The notes below the pieces were generated by a model. It worked only from the letters and a program-made list of their open reading frames with translations. It was not told the origin of the DNA and ran no database searches. Of a DNA stretch of 64,000 bases, positions 1 through 7,508 are shown in pieces; position 1 is the first letter of the stretch, and every line of letters begins with the position of its first letter. The stretch lies in NCBI GenBank assembly GCA_937923405.1, contig CALDUY010000033.1, positions 1 to 64,000 of the forward strand. The letters are read 5' to 3'. This stretch comes from an uncultured Gemmataceae bacterium. GTDB lineage: Bacteria > Planctomycetota > Planctomycetia > Gemmatales > Gemmataceae. Made by a program: the position numbers and the translations under genes.

Positions 1-20
1 TCCCCGATCTGTCCAACCCA

Positions 21-710
21 ATGAACCCGAGCTGGGTTGCCGTCAGGACTGAGTTGAGGCGCTGTGGACATGACCCCGACGAACTGGCGAAGCTGACGCC
101 GCCGGAACTGCTAACGCTGTTGGACACGACCAAAACTTCGCTTGCGGAGAAGCGGGACACCCCCGCGTCGGAACCGGCAGCCGAATACGTTTTTCGTCGG
201 GACGGCGACGGTTGGTTCATCCGAGCGTTTGGAAAGGAAGGACATTTCGGTAGCCAAACAGGCTTACAGTATCTTGCCGAACTGGTGAAGGCCCAGGGCC
301 AGCCGTTATCGCTGGCCGAACTGACCGGTCGGTCTGCTGTCTCATCGGGGCGGCAACCGTTGGCTGATTCCGATATGGTTCGAGATCTAAAACGAAAGCT
401 CAAAGAGTGTGATGAGGGAATTGCAGAACCCGAGCGGGACGAGACTTTGAAGGACATGCACGCACGAGAGAAAAAGGAGCATCTTGAGCAACTTCGTAGT
501 CTTACCAGGCCGGGGGGTGCGATTCGATCCTTCACCCAGGACGTGGAACGGCAACGCGACGCCGTTTATCAGGCAATCCGCCGGGCATATAAAAAGCTCC
601 GCAAAAGCGGCATGTCCCAGCTAGCCGACCATTTCGAGTTGTCGGTTACGTCGAAATCCTTTCATTATGTCTACGCCCCCCAACCAAGGCTGACCTGGGA
701 CACCGATTAG
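21..710 (+). CDS. Hypothetical protein with a C-terminal domain shared with regulatory ATPases
   Basis: This 229-residue protein has a central segment (about residues 55-100) of the form 'Y-F-R-R-D-G-D-G-W-F-I', then 'GLQYLAELV' and 'LSLAELT'. A helical C-terminus follows with 'AVYQAIRRAYKKL' and a final 'FHYVYAPQP'. The same order (aromatic strand, G-L-x-Y-L-A helix, paired helices, Tyr-Pro end) occurs in the C-terminal module of many bacterial cyclase-like and LuxR-like ATPases and in stand-alone proteins; this is family recollection, not a search. The role is unknown. The frame is open to the left edge and no clear ribosome-binding site precedes the ATG, so the true start may lie outside the window. 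It may belong to the element or flank it. Confidence 0.65.
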   Translation: MNPSWVAVRTELRRCGHDPDELAKLTPPELLTLLDTTKTSLAEKRDTPASEPAAEYVFRRDGDGWFIRAFGKEGHFGSQTGLQYLAELVKAQGQPLSLAELTGRSAVSSGRQPLADSDMVRDLKRKLKECDEGIAEPERDETLKDMHAREKKEHLEQLRSLTRPGGAIRSFTQDVERQRDAVYQAIRRAYKKLRKSGMSQLADHFELSVTSKSFHYVYAPQPRLTWDTD

Positions 711-711
711 C

Positions 712-763
712 TTTCCGACGCATTTCCGACGCGCTTTGTCGGATTCCTGACGCGATTCGTCGG
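712..763 (+). repeat. Interlocked direct and inverted repeats, operator-like
   Basis: The 10-mer TTTCCGACGC occurs at 712-721 and 723-732, 11 bp apart. A second repeat, GACGCGNTTYGTCGG, occurs at 728-742 and 749-763, 21 bp apart. Each copy of the second repeat contains a C(C/T)GAC...GTCGG dyad. Spacings of about one and two helical turns just before a helix-turn-helix gene suggest an operator or recombination-directionality binding array. Function is inferred. Confidence 0.45.
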
Positions 764-820
764 CCATTCCCTTGTGAAGGGCAGGCGTCTGCCCGTTGAG
801 TTCTTCCAAAGGGAACGGCC

Positions 821-1030
821 ATGAATGAGGCAATCTCCCCCCTGGCCCTGCGGCCCCGCGAAGCGGCAAAAGCCCTGGGCATCTCCGCCCGGCATCTCTG
901 GCAACTCACTAAGGACGGGCACATCCCCTGTGTTCGCGTCGGCTGCGGCAAGCGGAAGACCGTCTTGTACCCCGTAGCGGACCTCCAAGCCTGGCTGACC
1001 CAGCAGGCGAAGAAAGGGGGTGTGCGATGA
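821..1030 (+). CDS. Helix-turn-helix DNA-binding protein (excisionase/AlpA-like)
   Basis: This 69-residue protein is essentially one winged helix-turn-helix of the MerR/excisionase type. 'REAAKALGISARHLWQLTK' is the recognition helix-turn-helix, followed by 'DGHIPCVRV' and 'YPVADLQAWL'. Proteins of this size and layout bind att or promoter sites and act as excisionases or regulators of integrative elements. A GGGAA ribosome-binding sequence lies six bases before the ATG. The stop overlaps the next start (ATGA), so translation is probably coupled. A structured repeat array lies directly upstream (712-763). Excisionase is inferred from the neighbouring recombinase; a purely regulatory role is also possible. 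Confidence 0.8.
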   Translation: MNEAISPLALRPREAAKALGISARHLWQLTKDGHIPCVRVGCGKRKTVLYPVADLQAWLTQQAKKGGVR

Positions 1031-1272
1031 AGCGTAACGGTTTCTTTCGACGTCCGGTCCTGACGGCCCGGGAAGCGGAAGCCATCGGCCGGGACGCAGC
1101 CTTGAATCGCTGGCGTGCCCGGATGCTGCGACACGCGGCCCGGGCCATCGGGGCGGTACTCGATTCGGCGGACGATCTGCCGGAGAAGGTACGCGACGGG
1201 CTGAGGGACGCCATGACCGCGTGTATCTGGTGGGAAATGGAGTTTGCCACGAAGAAAGGGGGTGAACAATGA
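1027..1272 (+). CDS. Small hypothetical protein of the integrative element
   Basis: This 81-residue basic, helical protein rich in Arg and Ala has no motif I recognise. It overlaps the upstream helix-turn-helix gene and the downstream primase gene by four bases each, so the three are almost certainly one translationally coupled unit. Its ribosome-binding region contains the 15-mer CGAAGAAAGGGGGTG, which reappears unchanged before the primase start. A role in replication or in control of the element is suggested only by position. Confidence 0.6.
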   Translation: MKRNGFFRRPVLTAREAEAIGRDAALNRWRARMLRHAARAIGAVLDSADDLPEKVRDGLRDAMTACIWWEMEFATKKGGEQ

Positions 1273-3977
1273 CGCCCCTGGAACTTCTGATCTCTAAGCT
1301 GACCGGCGCGAAGAAATCTGGCAACGGCTGGTCGGCCCGCTGCCCGGCCCACGAGGACCGTCACGCTAGCTTAAGCATCGCTCAGGGCAGCGACGGGACA
1401 GCCCTAGTGAAGTGTCACGCGGGATGTGACACGGCGGCGGTCCTGGCGGCCGTCGGTCTGGAACTGCGCGACCTGTTCCCCTCGAAGCCTGGGCCGTCGC
1501 CAACGCGCAACGGCAAGGTCAACGGGCGGGCGTTTGCGACGGCCAAGGAAGCCGCTACCGAGCTGGAGCGGCAACTCGGGACGCGGTCGGCGGCGTGGGC
1601 ATACCACGACGCGGGCGGCGCTCCGGTCGGCGTGGTGGTCCGTTGGGACACGCCAGAAGGCAAGGTCATTCGGCCGGTATCGAAGCATGCCGATGGTTGG
1701 CGGATTGAGCACATGCCCAAGCCACGGCCTTTGTATGCGTTGCCCAAGCTGCTCCAAGCGAAGCCCGACGAACGCATCTGGGTTGTAGAAGGAGAGAAGA
1801 CCGCCGAAGCTGTATGGAACCTAGGACTAGCAGCTACGACGACAAGTGGTGGAAGCAGTGCTGCCAAGCATAGCGACTGGTCACCGATGCATAGCCGGCA
1901 TGTAGTGGTTGTGCCGGACAACGACGAACCCGGCCGACGCTATGCTGAGGAAGTGGCAAACCTCTGTCTCCAAGCTGGTGCAGCATCGGTACGGATACTC
2001 GACTTAGCCAAGCATGCATCCGAGTTGCCCAAAGGCGGAGACTTGGCCGATGTGGCAGAGAGCGACAACTGGTACGGCTTGCCATTGGGCGATAGTGCTA
2101 TGCTTGCGGACTTGGGCGAACTACTGCAGCAACTAGCTGCTGAAGTGGAGCCACGGCAACCAAGCAACAGCGAAGACAACGGCAAAGCCGACAACGCTTC
2201 AACCCATGAAGGTAAGAACAAGCGAACGGTAGCTGAAGTGTTGGCTGATATCGGTACTGCCTTCGAGTTGTGGCATGATGCAAAAGGAGTAGCCTACGCT
2301 TCCCTTGGCCGAGCGTCAGTACCTATCCGCTCGCGTGCGTTTCGCTGCCGACTGACCCGCGACTACCGAAACTTGACTGGCAAAGTTCCCAATGCTGAAG
2401 CCCTAGGCAACGCTATAGCGGCTATCGAAGCAGCAGCAGTATACGATAGTCCTATCGGAACCCCTTGCGTTCGTGTGGCTCACCACAACGGCAAAACCTA
2501 TGTGCATCTGGCCGACGAACGAGATACGGTCATTGTCGTTGGCCCTACGGGTTGGGAAGAGTGCGAACATCCTCCAGTGCGATTCCTTCGTCGTCCAGGC
2601 ATGGAAGCGTTGCCGATGCCGACGAGGGGCGGTTCGTTGGACGATCTGCGTCAGTTGCTCAACTGTCCCGAGGATGACGCATGGGCACTTCTGAAAGCAT
2701 GGATGACAGCGACTATGGCTGGCATTGGGCCTTATCCCTTGCTGACTCTGGTGGGTGAACAAGGGAGTGCCAAATCGACTACAGCACGACTCCTCAAGGC
2801 ATTACTGGATCCAAGCGAAGCACCACTACGTTGCGAACCCCGCGAAATCCGCGACTTGATGATTGCGGTTCGCGGTCAACACTTACTGGCTTTGGACAAC
2901 GTCTCTCATCTGTCACCATGGCTCAGCGATGCCTTATGTCGTTTGGCTACTGGGGGTGGCTTCGCAACACGGTCACTCTATACCGACGACGATGAAGCAA
3001 TCTTTGATGCGATGCGACCAGTCATCCTCAACGGCATTACGGACTTCATCAATCGTCCTGACCTGCTGGAGCGTGCGATCCTGTTGCGTCATCCGTCCAT
3101 TCCCGAAGATCGTCGTCGAACCGAGGGTGACTTGTGGGCACGGTTCACGGCACTACGCCCACGAATCCTAGGTGCCCTACTCGATCGTGTGGCTGGCATG
3201 TTACGAGAACTCAACCGCGTACAGTTGCAACGGCGTCCCCGCATGGCCGACTTTGCCCTGGTGGCCGTTGCCGCCGAGTGTGGAGCGAAGGAGCCAACAC
3301 GGTTCCTGACTGCCTATGGAGTAGTACAAGCTGTTGCGGAAGAAGACCTGCTAGAAGGCGATCCAGTAGCCGACGTACTGCTACGTTGGCTTCCGACTGT
3401 CGGTACGTGGAAAGGTTCCGCATCCGACTTATTAGGAGCCATGGCTGAAGCTGCGACAGAAACTGAGCAACGGTCCAAGGGTTGGCCGACTAGCCCACGA
3501 ACACTCGTGGAGCGTCTGAAAAGGATCGCTCCATCACTACGGCGACTTGGTGCACTTTATGAGCGTGGCGGCTATACAGGAGACGATCGGCGTAGCAAGC
3601 GTGTGGCACATACGCTTACTTGGACGAACCCGAGCCCGATAAGTGAGGGGAACGACCCGCCGCACGCACCGCACGCACCGCCGAGTTCTCCAGAATCAAC
3701 GCAACCCCTTATTCTGAATGAGGTTACATCACGAACGCTAGGCGGCGGGTGGTCGGCGGGTGCGGCGGGTGCGGCGGCGGGTGCGGCGGGTGATCGGGCA
3801 AGCTTGCCAAACACGCACCGCCACACACCGCCAACGCAAACGCTTTCTAGTAAAGAACTTAAGAACAAACCGTCCTCAAAGGCGGCGGGTGCGGCGGGTG
3901 CGGCGGGTGTTCCCCCCCACTTTTTCGGGGTGCTTGGTGATCCCGATAGGGACGGTCCTTATCGTGAGAGGTTTTGA
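1269..3977 (+). CDS. CHC2/Toprim primase-helicase of the integrative element
   Basis: This 902-residue replication protein begins with a CHC2-like zinc finger ('CPAH' at 25-28 and 'CHAGC' at 49-53). A Toprim segment follows ('WVVEGEKTAEAVW', then 'VVVVPDNDEPG'). An ATPase domain has a Walker A 'GEQGSAKST' near residue 495 and a following 'LLALDNVSHL' Walker B-like strand. These features fit plasmid/phage primase-helicases that prime and unwind an excised element. The last 150 residues are low complexity with Ala-Ala-Gly repeats encoded by GC-rich 9-mers. The part up to about 1780 is visibly GC-richer than 1790-3640, as if the gene were mosaic. The start overlaps the preceding stop by four bases and has a strong AAAGGGGG site. 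Confidence 0.85.
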   Translation: MTPLELLISKLTGAKKSGNGWSARCPAHEDRHASLSIAQGSDGTALVKCHAGCDTAAVLAAVGLELRDLFPSKPGPSPTRNGKVNGRAFATAKEAATELERQLGTRSAAWAYHDAGGAPVGVVVRWDTPEGKVIRPVSKHADGWRIEHMPKPRPLYALPKLLQAKPDERIWVVEGEKTAEAVWNLGLAATTTSGGSSAAKHSDWSPMHSRHVVVVPDNDEPGRRYAEEVANLCLQAGAASVRILDLAKHASELPKGGDLADVAESDNWYGLPLGDSAMLADLGELLQQLAAEVEPRQPSNSEDNGKADNASTHEGKNKRTVAEVLADIGTAFELWHDAKGVAYASLGRASVPIRSRAFRCRLTRDYRNLTGKVPNAEALGNAIAAIEAAAVYDSPIGTPCVRVAHHNGKTYVHLADERDTVIVVGPTGWEECEHPPVRFLRRPGMEALPMPTRGGSLDDLRQLLNCPEDDAWALLKAWMTATMAGIGPYPLLTLVGEQGSAKSTTARLLKALLDPSEAPLRCEPREIRDLMIAVRGQHLLALDNVSHLSPWLSDALCRLATGGGFATRSLYTDDDEAIFDAMRPVILNGITDFINRPDLLERAILLRHPSIPEDRRRTEGDLWARFTALRPRILGALLDRVAGMLRELNRVQLQRRPRMADFALVAVAAECGAKEPTRFLTAYGVVQAVAEEDLLEGDPVADVLLRWLPTVGTWKGSASDLLGAMAEAATETEQRSKGWPTSPRTLVERLKRIAPSLRRLGALYERGGYTGDDRRSKRVAHTLTWTNPSPISEGNDPPHAPHAPPSSPESTQPLILNEVTSRTLGGGWSAGAAGAAAGAAGDRASLPNTHRHTPPTQTLSSKELKNKPSSKAAGAAGAAGVPPHFFGVLGDPDRDGPYRERF
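3742..3908. repeat. Iteron-like GCGGCGGGT repeats, candidate replication origin
   Basis: Seven exact copies of the 9-mer GCGGCGGGT start at 3742, 3762, 3774, 3783, 3882, 3891 and 3900. The two groups flank an AT-richer stretch (about 3841-3866). The array lies inside the 3' end of the primase-helicase gene, recalling origins embedded in replication-protein genes such as lambda O. The alternative is simple low-complexity coding of an Ala-Gly linker. Confidence 0.4.
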
Positions 3978-3995
3978 CGTTTGAAAGGAGAACCT

Positions 3996-5378
3996 ATGGC
4001 GAGTATCAGCAACGATCCCAACGGCCGGCGACGCATCCTGTTCGTGGCCCCCGATGGTAGCCGCCAGACAATCCGCCTGGGCAAGTGCGATCGCAAGACG
4101 GCCGAGAGCATCTGCCGCCACGTCGAGGCCCTGCTCGGTGCGAAGATCGGCGGGCAACCCATCCCCAGGGACACGGCCGTCTGGCTCGCCGGGTTGGGAG
4201 CCAAGCTCCGCGACCGGTTCGCCGCTGTCGGGTTGGTCGAAGCCCCGAAGCGAATGCTCCTGGGCGAGTTCCTGAAACAATACATCCTGTCCCGGCCAGA
4301 CGTGAAACCCGCGACGCTGGAAGTCTGGCAGCAACCGTGCCGGAACCTGACGGAGTTCTTCGGCGAGGACAAGCCGTTGCGGAGCATCACCACCGGCGAC
4401 GGCGACCAGTTCAAAGCATGGCTTCTTACCCAGAAGCTCGCGGCGGCGACCGTGGCCAAGCGGCTGTCCTTCGCCCGCACCTTCCTGCACGTCGCCCGCA
4501 AGCACAAGCTGATCGACGAGAACCCGTTCTGCGAAGTGAAGATCCCGACGGCTAACGTGAGCCTACGGCAGCGGTTCATCGACCGCGACATGGTTCAGAA
4601 ACTACTCGACGTGGCGAACCCGACGTGGCGGACGATCATCGCCCTGGCCCGGTTCGGCGGCCTGCGGTGCCCGTCCGAGGTGCTGTCCCTCGAATGGCGG
4701 CACGTCGATTGGGAACGCGGCCGACTCACGGTCCCCTCGCCCAAGACCGACCGCTACGACGGCAAAGAGAACCGCACGATCCCGTTGTTCCCGGAACTGC
4801 GGAAGTATTTGGAAGAGGCCTTTGAGTTGGCCGAGCCGGGGCAGACGCACGTCATCGGCGGCAATCACCTGGCCAAGGCGGCCCGGCCGACGGGTTGGAA
4901 GTCGTGCAACCTGCGGACGACGTTCGGCAAGCTGGTGAAGCGCGCCGGGCTGGAGCCGTGGCCGCGCCTGTTCCACAACCTGCGTTCAAGCCGGGAGACG
5001 GAACTGCTGGAGGAGTTCCCGGTTCACGTCGTCGCGCTCTGGATGGGGCACGACGCCAAGGTGAGCCTCAAGCACTATGCCCAAACAACCGAGGCCCACT
5101 TCGACCGGGCCGCAAGCGGCGCAAAAAGCGGCGCACCAGCGGCGCAAAAAGCGGCGCAGCAGGAGACGGCAGGGAATGGCGGCGAGTCGCAGTCCGAAGG
5201 CGTAAACGGCGATGGGGTGGCCACTTGTGCCACCCCATGCGATTCGCTGCGACATACTGCACATGCGTTTAGCGGAGAGGGAGGGATTCGAACCCTCGGT
5301 GACGTTGCCGCCACATCGGTTTTCGAGACCGACCCAATCGGCCGCTCTGGCACCTCTCCAGCGGTAGCATCGCACTGA
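3996..5378 (+). CDS. Tyrosine recombinase (integrase)
   Basis: The 460-residue protein carries the catalytic set of tyrosine recombinases: Arg224 in 'GGLRCPSEVL', His327 and Arg330 in 'HNLR', His352 in 'LWMGHDAKVS' and the nucleophile Tyr361 in 'KHYAQT'. An N-terminal SAM-like domain ('LLGEFLKQYIL') precedes the catalytic domain. It cuts and rejoins DNA at the attachment sites. The ATG at 3996 is preferred because AGGAG lies six bases upstream. After Tyr361 the C-terminus becomes low complexity, and residues about 426-455 are translated from the antisense strand of the complete tRNA-Ser gene ('GEGGIRTLG' is that antisense signature). The final residues and stop codon are therefore chromosomal, and an excised element would encode a different tail. 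Confidence 0.9.
   Translation: MASISNDPNGRRRILFVAPDGSRQTIRLGKCDRKTAESICRHVEALLGAKIGGQPIPRDTAVWLAGLGAKLRDRFAAVGLVEAPKRMLLGEFLKQYILSRPDVKPATLEVWQQPCRNLTEFFGEDKPLRSITTGDGDQFKAWLLTQKLAAATVAKRLSFARTFLHVARKHKLIDENPFCEVKIPTANVSLRQRFIDRDMVQKLLDVANPTWRTIIALARFGGLRCPSEVLSLEWRHVDWERGRLTVPSPKTDRYDGKENRTIPLFPELRKYLEEAFELAEPGQTHVIGGNHLAKAARPTGWKSCNLRTTFGKLVKRAGLEPWPRLFHNLRSSRETELLEEFPVHVVALWMGHDAKVSLKHYAQTTEAHFDRAASGAKSGAPAAQKAAQQETAGNGGESQSEGVNGDGVATCATPCDSLRHTAHAFSGEGGIRTLGDVAATSVFETDPIGRSGTSPAVASH
5212..5238 (-). terminator. 10-bp perfect hairpin downstream of tRNA-Ser
   Basis: ATGGGGTGGC pairs perfectly with GCCACCCCAT across a seven-base loop. On the minus strand it lies about 35 bases after the tRNA-Ser 3' end, so it could end the tRNA transcript. 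No strong T tract follows. It sits inside the integrase coding sequence, so an effect on the integrase mRNA or at the attachment site is also possible. Confidence 0.4.
5273..5320. other. Probable attachment site (att) at the 3' half of tRNA-Ser
   Basis: Tyrosine recombinases that lie against a tRNA 3' end generally cross over in the T arm or anticodon arm and carry a matching copy of the tRNA 3' end. The recombinase here directly adjoins this segment. The exact core cannot be set because the partner copy would lie outside the window. Confidence 0.4.
5273..5359 (-). tRNA. tRNA-Ser (anticodon CGA)
   Basis: Read on the minus strand, the acceptor stem GGAGAGG pairs with CCTCTCC. The anticodon arm is TCGGT-CTCGAAA-ACCGA, giving anticodon CGA (codon UCG). 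A long variable arm and a GGTTCGAATCC T arm follow, and the discriminator base is G as usual for serine tRNAs. CCA is not encoded. The gene is 87 nt and complete even though the integrative element abuts its 3' end, so the element regenerates the tRNA sequence on integration. It lies wholly inside the antisense 3' end of the integrase gene. Confidence 0.95.
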
Positions 5379-5564
5379 ACCACGATACTACTTCGCTTCT
5401 TCAACAGCTTAGAAGACGCACACTCGGTCAGCAAGAGCAAGTGGCTGTGTTCCTCGGTATTGCCTGTTCTTCGCTACATGCTTTCGGAGCTTCACTTTTC
5501 CTAGGCTTGCTTCGCTGCTTTAACCGATAAAACCGTTACGGTCGTCGACCGCAGAGGTAAAAGT

Positions 5565-7466
5565 ATGTCGCGAGTTTGCCTGGTTTTCCTGCTCGCTGGT
5601 TTTGTCTGGCATCCCGGGTGTCATTACCCGGTTCGAGAAAACGTCGATGCGGTGATCTGTGAACTAGCGCTGCAACCACGCGACTTGCAGCCGATCGAGC
5701 ATGCTGCTGCAACCACGAGTTCTCCGGATGGGACTCTTTCGACCTGCCAACTTTCTACCCTGAGCAGTTCTACTACCATCGATCCAGTAAGTTGGAAGAA
5801 CCGAGCCAATGCCCCAGATGCCACACCGCCAAAATTAAATATCCCCGAGGCGTTGCATCCTGGTGGGCCTGTTCCTCCAATCCGTATCCCGACTCCCAAT
5901 GACAAGAACCGCGAACAGCGAGAAGCCGCCATCACCAAGCTCTATCCGCCTCTCTCTGGACTCGGAGAAGATCCAACCGATCCTCCTGGAAGCGAAGGCA
6001 AGCCGCTCAGTCTTTCGGATCTCCAACATCTGGCCCTGACCAATAGCCCCGACCTCAAGCAAGCGACAGCACGGGTGGAGGAGGCAAAAGGACTAGCGAT
6101 TCAAGCCGGGCTAATGCCCAACCCGATACTCGGTTTCGAGGCCGACACGATTGGCACCACAGGTGGCGCGGGCTATGTAGGCGGCTTCCTGGAACAGACC
6201 ATCAAGACCGCCAATAAATTGCAACTCAGTCGAGCTGCCGCGGTTCTGCAAGTCAAACTGGCCGAACTAGAACTAGTCAGACTCCAGGCCGAGTTGGCGA
6301 CCAAAGTACGTACCGGCTATTACTCCGTATTGGTTGCCCAAGAGTCGATCCGCCTTAATCGAGCCTTGGTTCGCTTCTTTACCGAAGTGTACAACCAACA
6401 GGTCGAAATGGTGCGAAAAGGCGGCTTCGCGGCACCGTATGAACCGATGTTCCTCCGCGCCATCGCCACCGAAGCTCGAGCCGCCTTGATTCAGGCTCGC
6501 AATCGCAAAGTGGCGGCCTGGAAGCAGCTCGCCGCCTCGATGGGATTGCCCGGATTACCGCCCACCGAAGTGGTCGGTCGGCTCGACGTTGCCATACCGG
6601 CTTATCAGTACAACGAGGTTCTCGCGCGGGTGCTGACCACGCATACGAACGTGCGCTCCGCCTTGGTGGAGATTCATCAGGCTCAGTTGGAACTGGAACT
6701 CGCTCGTCGAACCCCGATTCCGGATGTCAACGTGCGTGTGATGCTGCAAAAAGATCGAACCGCACCACCGTTTCAAAATTCACCCAGTGTTTCGGTCGGA
6801 GTACCCCTCCCTGTTTGGGATCATAATCAGGGCAATATTGTCAGTGCCGAGGCCGCTCTGGTGCGAGTCACCGAAAACTTGCACAAGGCACGACAAGACC
6901 TGACAAGTCGACTGGCGGAAGCCTTTGAGCGATACGAAAACAATCGAGTGATTCTAGGCTACTACCGCGATCAAATTCTACCCGATCTGGTGCGAGTCTA
7001 TCGCGGGGTCTACGACCGCTATCAACAGGATCCCGGAGGACGTGGGGAATCTCCACCTAGTTTCACCGACGTGATCGTCGCCCAACAGAATCTGGCCCAG
7101 GCGGTCTCCAGCTATATCACGACGCTGGGCAACCTCTGGCAAGCGGTCATCGATGTGGCCGACATTCTGCAGACGTTCGACCTATTTGGGGTCCACACAC
7201 CAACGGATGCAGTTGCGGAGATTCCGGATCTGGAAAAGCTGCTGGCGCTTCCTTGTGTCCATCCTTGCTCGCCGCTGCCCCATGCTCATCAGAAGGTGAT
7301 TGATCGGACTTGGCCGCAAGCCGAGCGCGGAGCGACGGCCTTGCCACCGCCGACCTCCGCTTTACCACCGCCTAAAAAAGTCGAACCCGAGAACCAACCA
7401 AAGCCCGATCGTTCACCGTCAAAGACAAGCTCGACCGTTCCAATTCTGTTACCTCCGTTGGAGTAA
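5565..7466 (+). CDS. TolC-family outer-membrane efflux protein
   Basis: The 633-residue protein begins with a lipoprotein-like signal ending 'WHPGC', then about 120 Pro/Ser/Thr-rich residues. A TolC/OEP domain runs from about residue 145 to 545 ('LSLSDLQHLALTNSPDLKQA', 'AGLMPNPILGF', long coiled helices). TolC proteins form the outer-membrane duct of tripartite efflux pumps; the layout is closest to metal-efflux CzcC-type members. The tail has a Cys/His cluster ('PCVHPCSPLPHAH') and then a Pro-rich end. No inner-membrane pump or adaptor gene is adjacent, so the partner is unknown. AGAGGT precedes the ATG by six bases. The gene follows the tRNA-Ser attachment region and is convergent with the next gene. 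Confidence 0.88.
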   Translation: MSRVCLVFLLAGFVWHPGCHYPVRENVDAVICELALQPRDLQPIEHAAATTSSPDGTLSTCQLSTLSSSTTIDPVSWKNRANAPDATPPKLNIPEALHPGGPVPPIRIPTPNDKNREQREAAITKLYPPLSGLGEDPTDPPGSEGKPLSLSDLQHLALTNSPDLKQATARVEEAKGLAIQAGLMPNPILGFEADTIGTTGGAGYVGGFLEQTIKTANKLQLSRAAAVLQVKLAELELVRLQAELATKVRTGYYSVLVAQESIRLNRALVRFFTEVYNQQVEMVRKGGFAAPYEPMFLRAIATEARAALIQARNRKVAAWKQLAASMGLPGLPPTEVVGRLDVAIPAYQYNEVLARVLTTHTNVRSALVEIHQAQLELELARRTPIPDVNVRVMLQKDRTAPPFQNSPSVSVGVPLPVWDHNQGNIVSAEAALVRVTENLHKARQDLTSRLAEAFERYENNRVILGYYRDQILPDLVRVYRGVYDRYQQDPGGRGESPPSFTDVIVAQQNLAQAVSSYITTLGNLWQAVIDVADILQTFDLFGVHTPTDAVAEIPDLEKLLALPCVHPCSPLPHAHQKVIDRTWPQAERGATALPPPTSALPPPKKVEPENQPKPDRSPSKTSSTVPILLPPLE

Positions 7467-7508
7467 GTCTGCCAGTCGGTAACCCAAGCGCAGCGAACCA
7501 GGAAGAGT

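Larger units (their letters stand above)
1..5359. mobile_element. Integrative element, right part, integrated at tRNA-Ser
   Basis: The stretch contains a helix-turn-helix (excisionase-like) gene, a coupled small ORF, a CHC2/Toprim primase-helicase and a tyrosine recombinase, all on the plus strand and by eye GC-richer than most of the window. The recombinase gene runs into the 3' end of a tRNA-Ser gene, the usual geometry of a tRNA-targeting element. No second copy of the tRNA 3' end is visible between position 1 and the recombinase, so the distal attachment site must lie left of the window if the element is intact. The left boundary is therefore unknown, and the first gene could be host DNA. 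Confidence 0.6.

Noticed and set aside
3742..3908. CRISPR-like array
   Set aside because: The repeat unit is only nine bases and mostly contiguous, with no unique spacers and no cas genes in the window.
3876..4591. Two overlapping minus-strand frames of about 210 codons
   Set aside because: They are shadows of the GC-rich primase end and integrase gene; the sequence is Arg/Pro-rich without domains.
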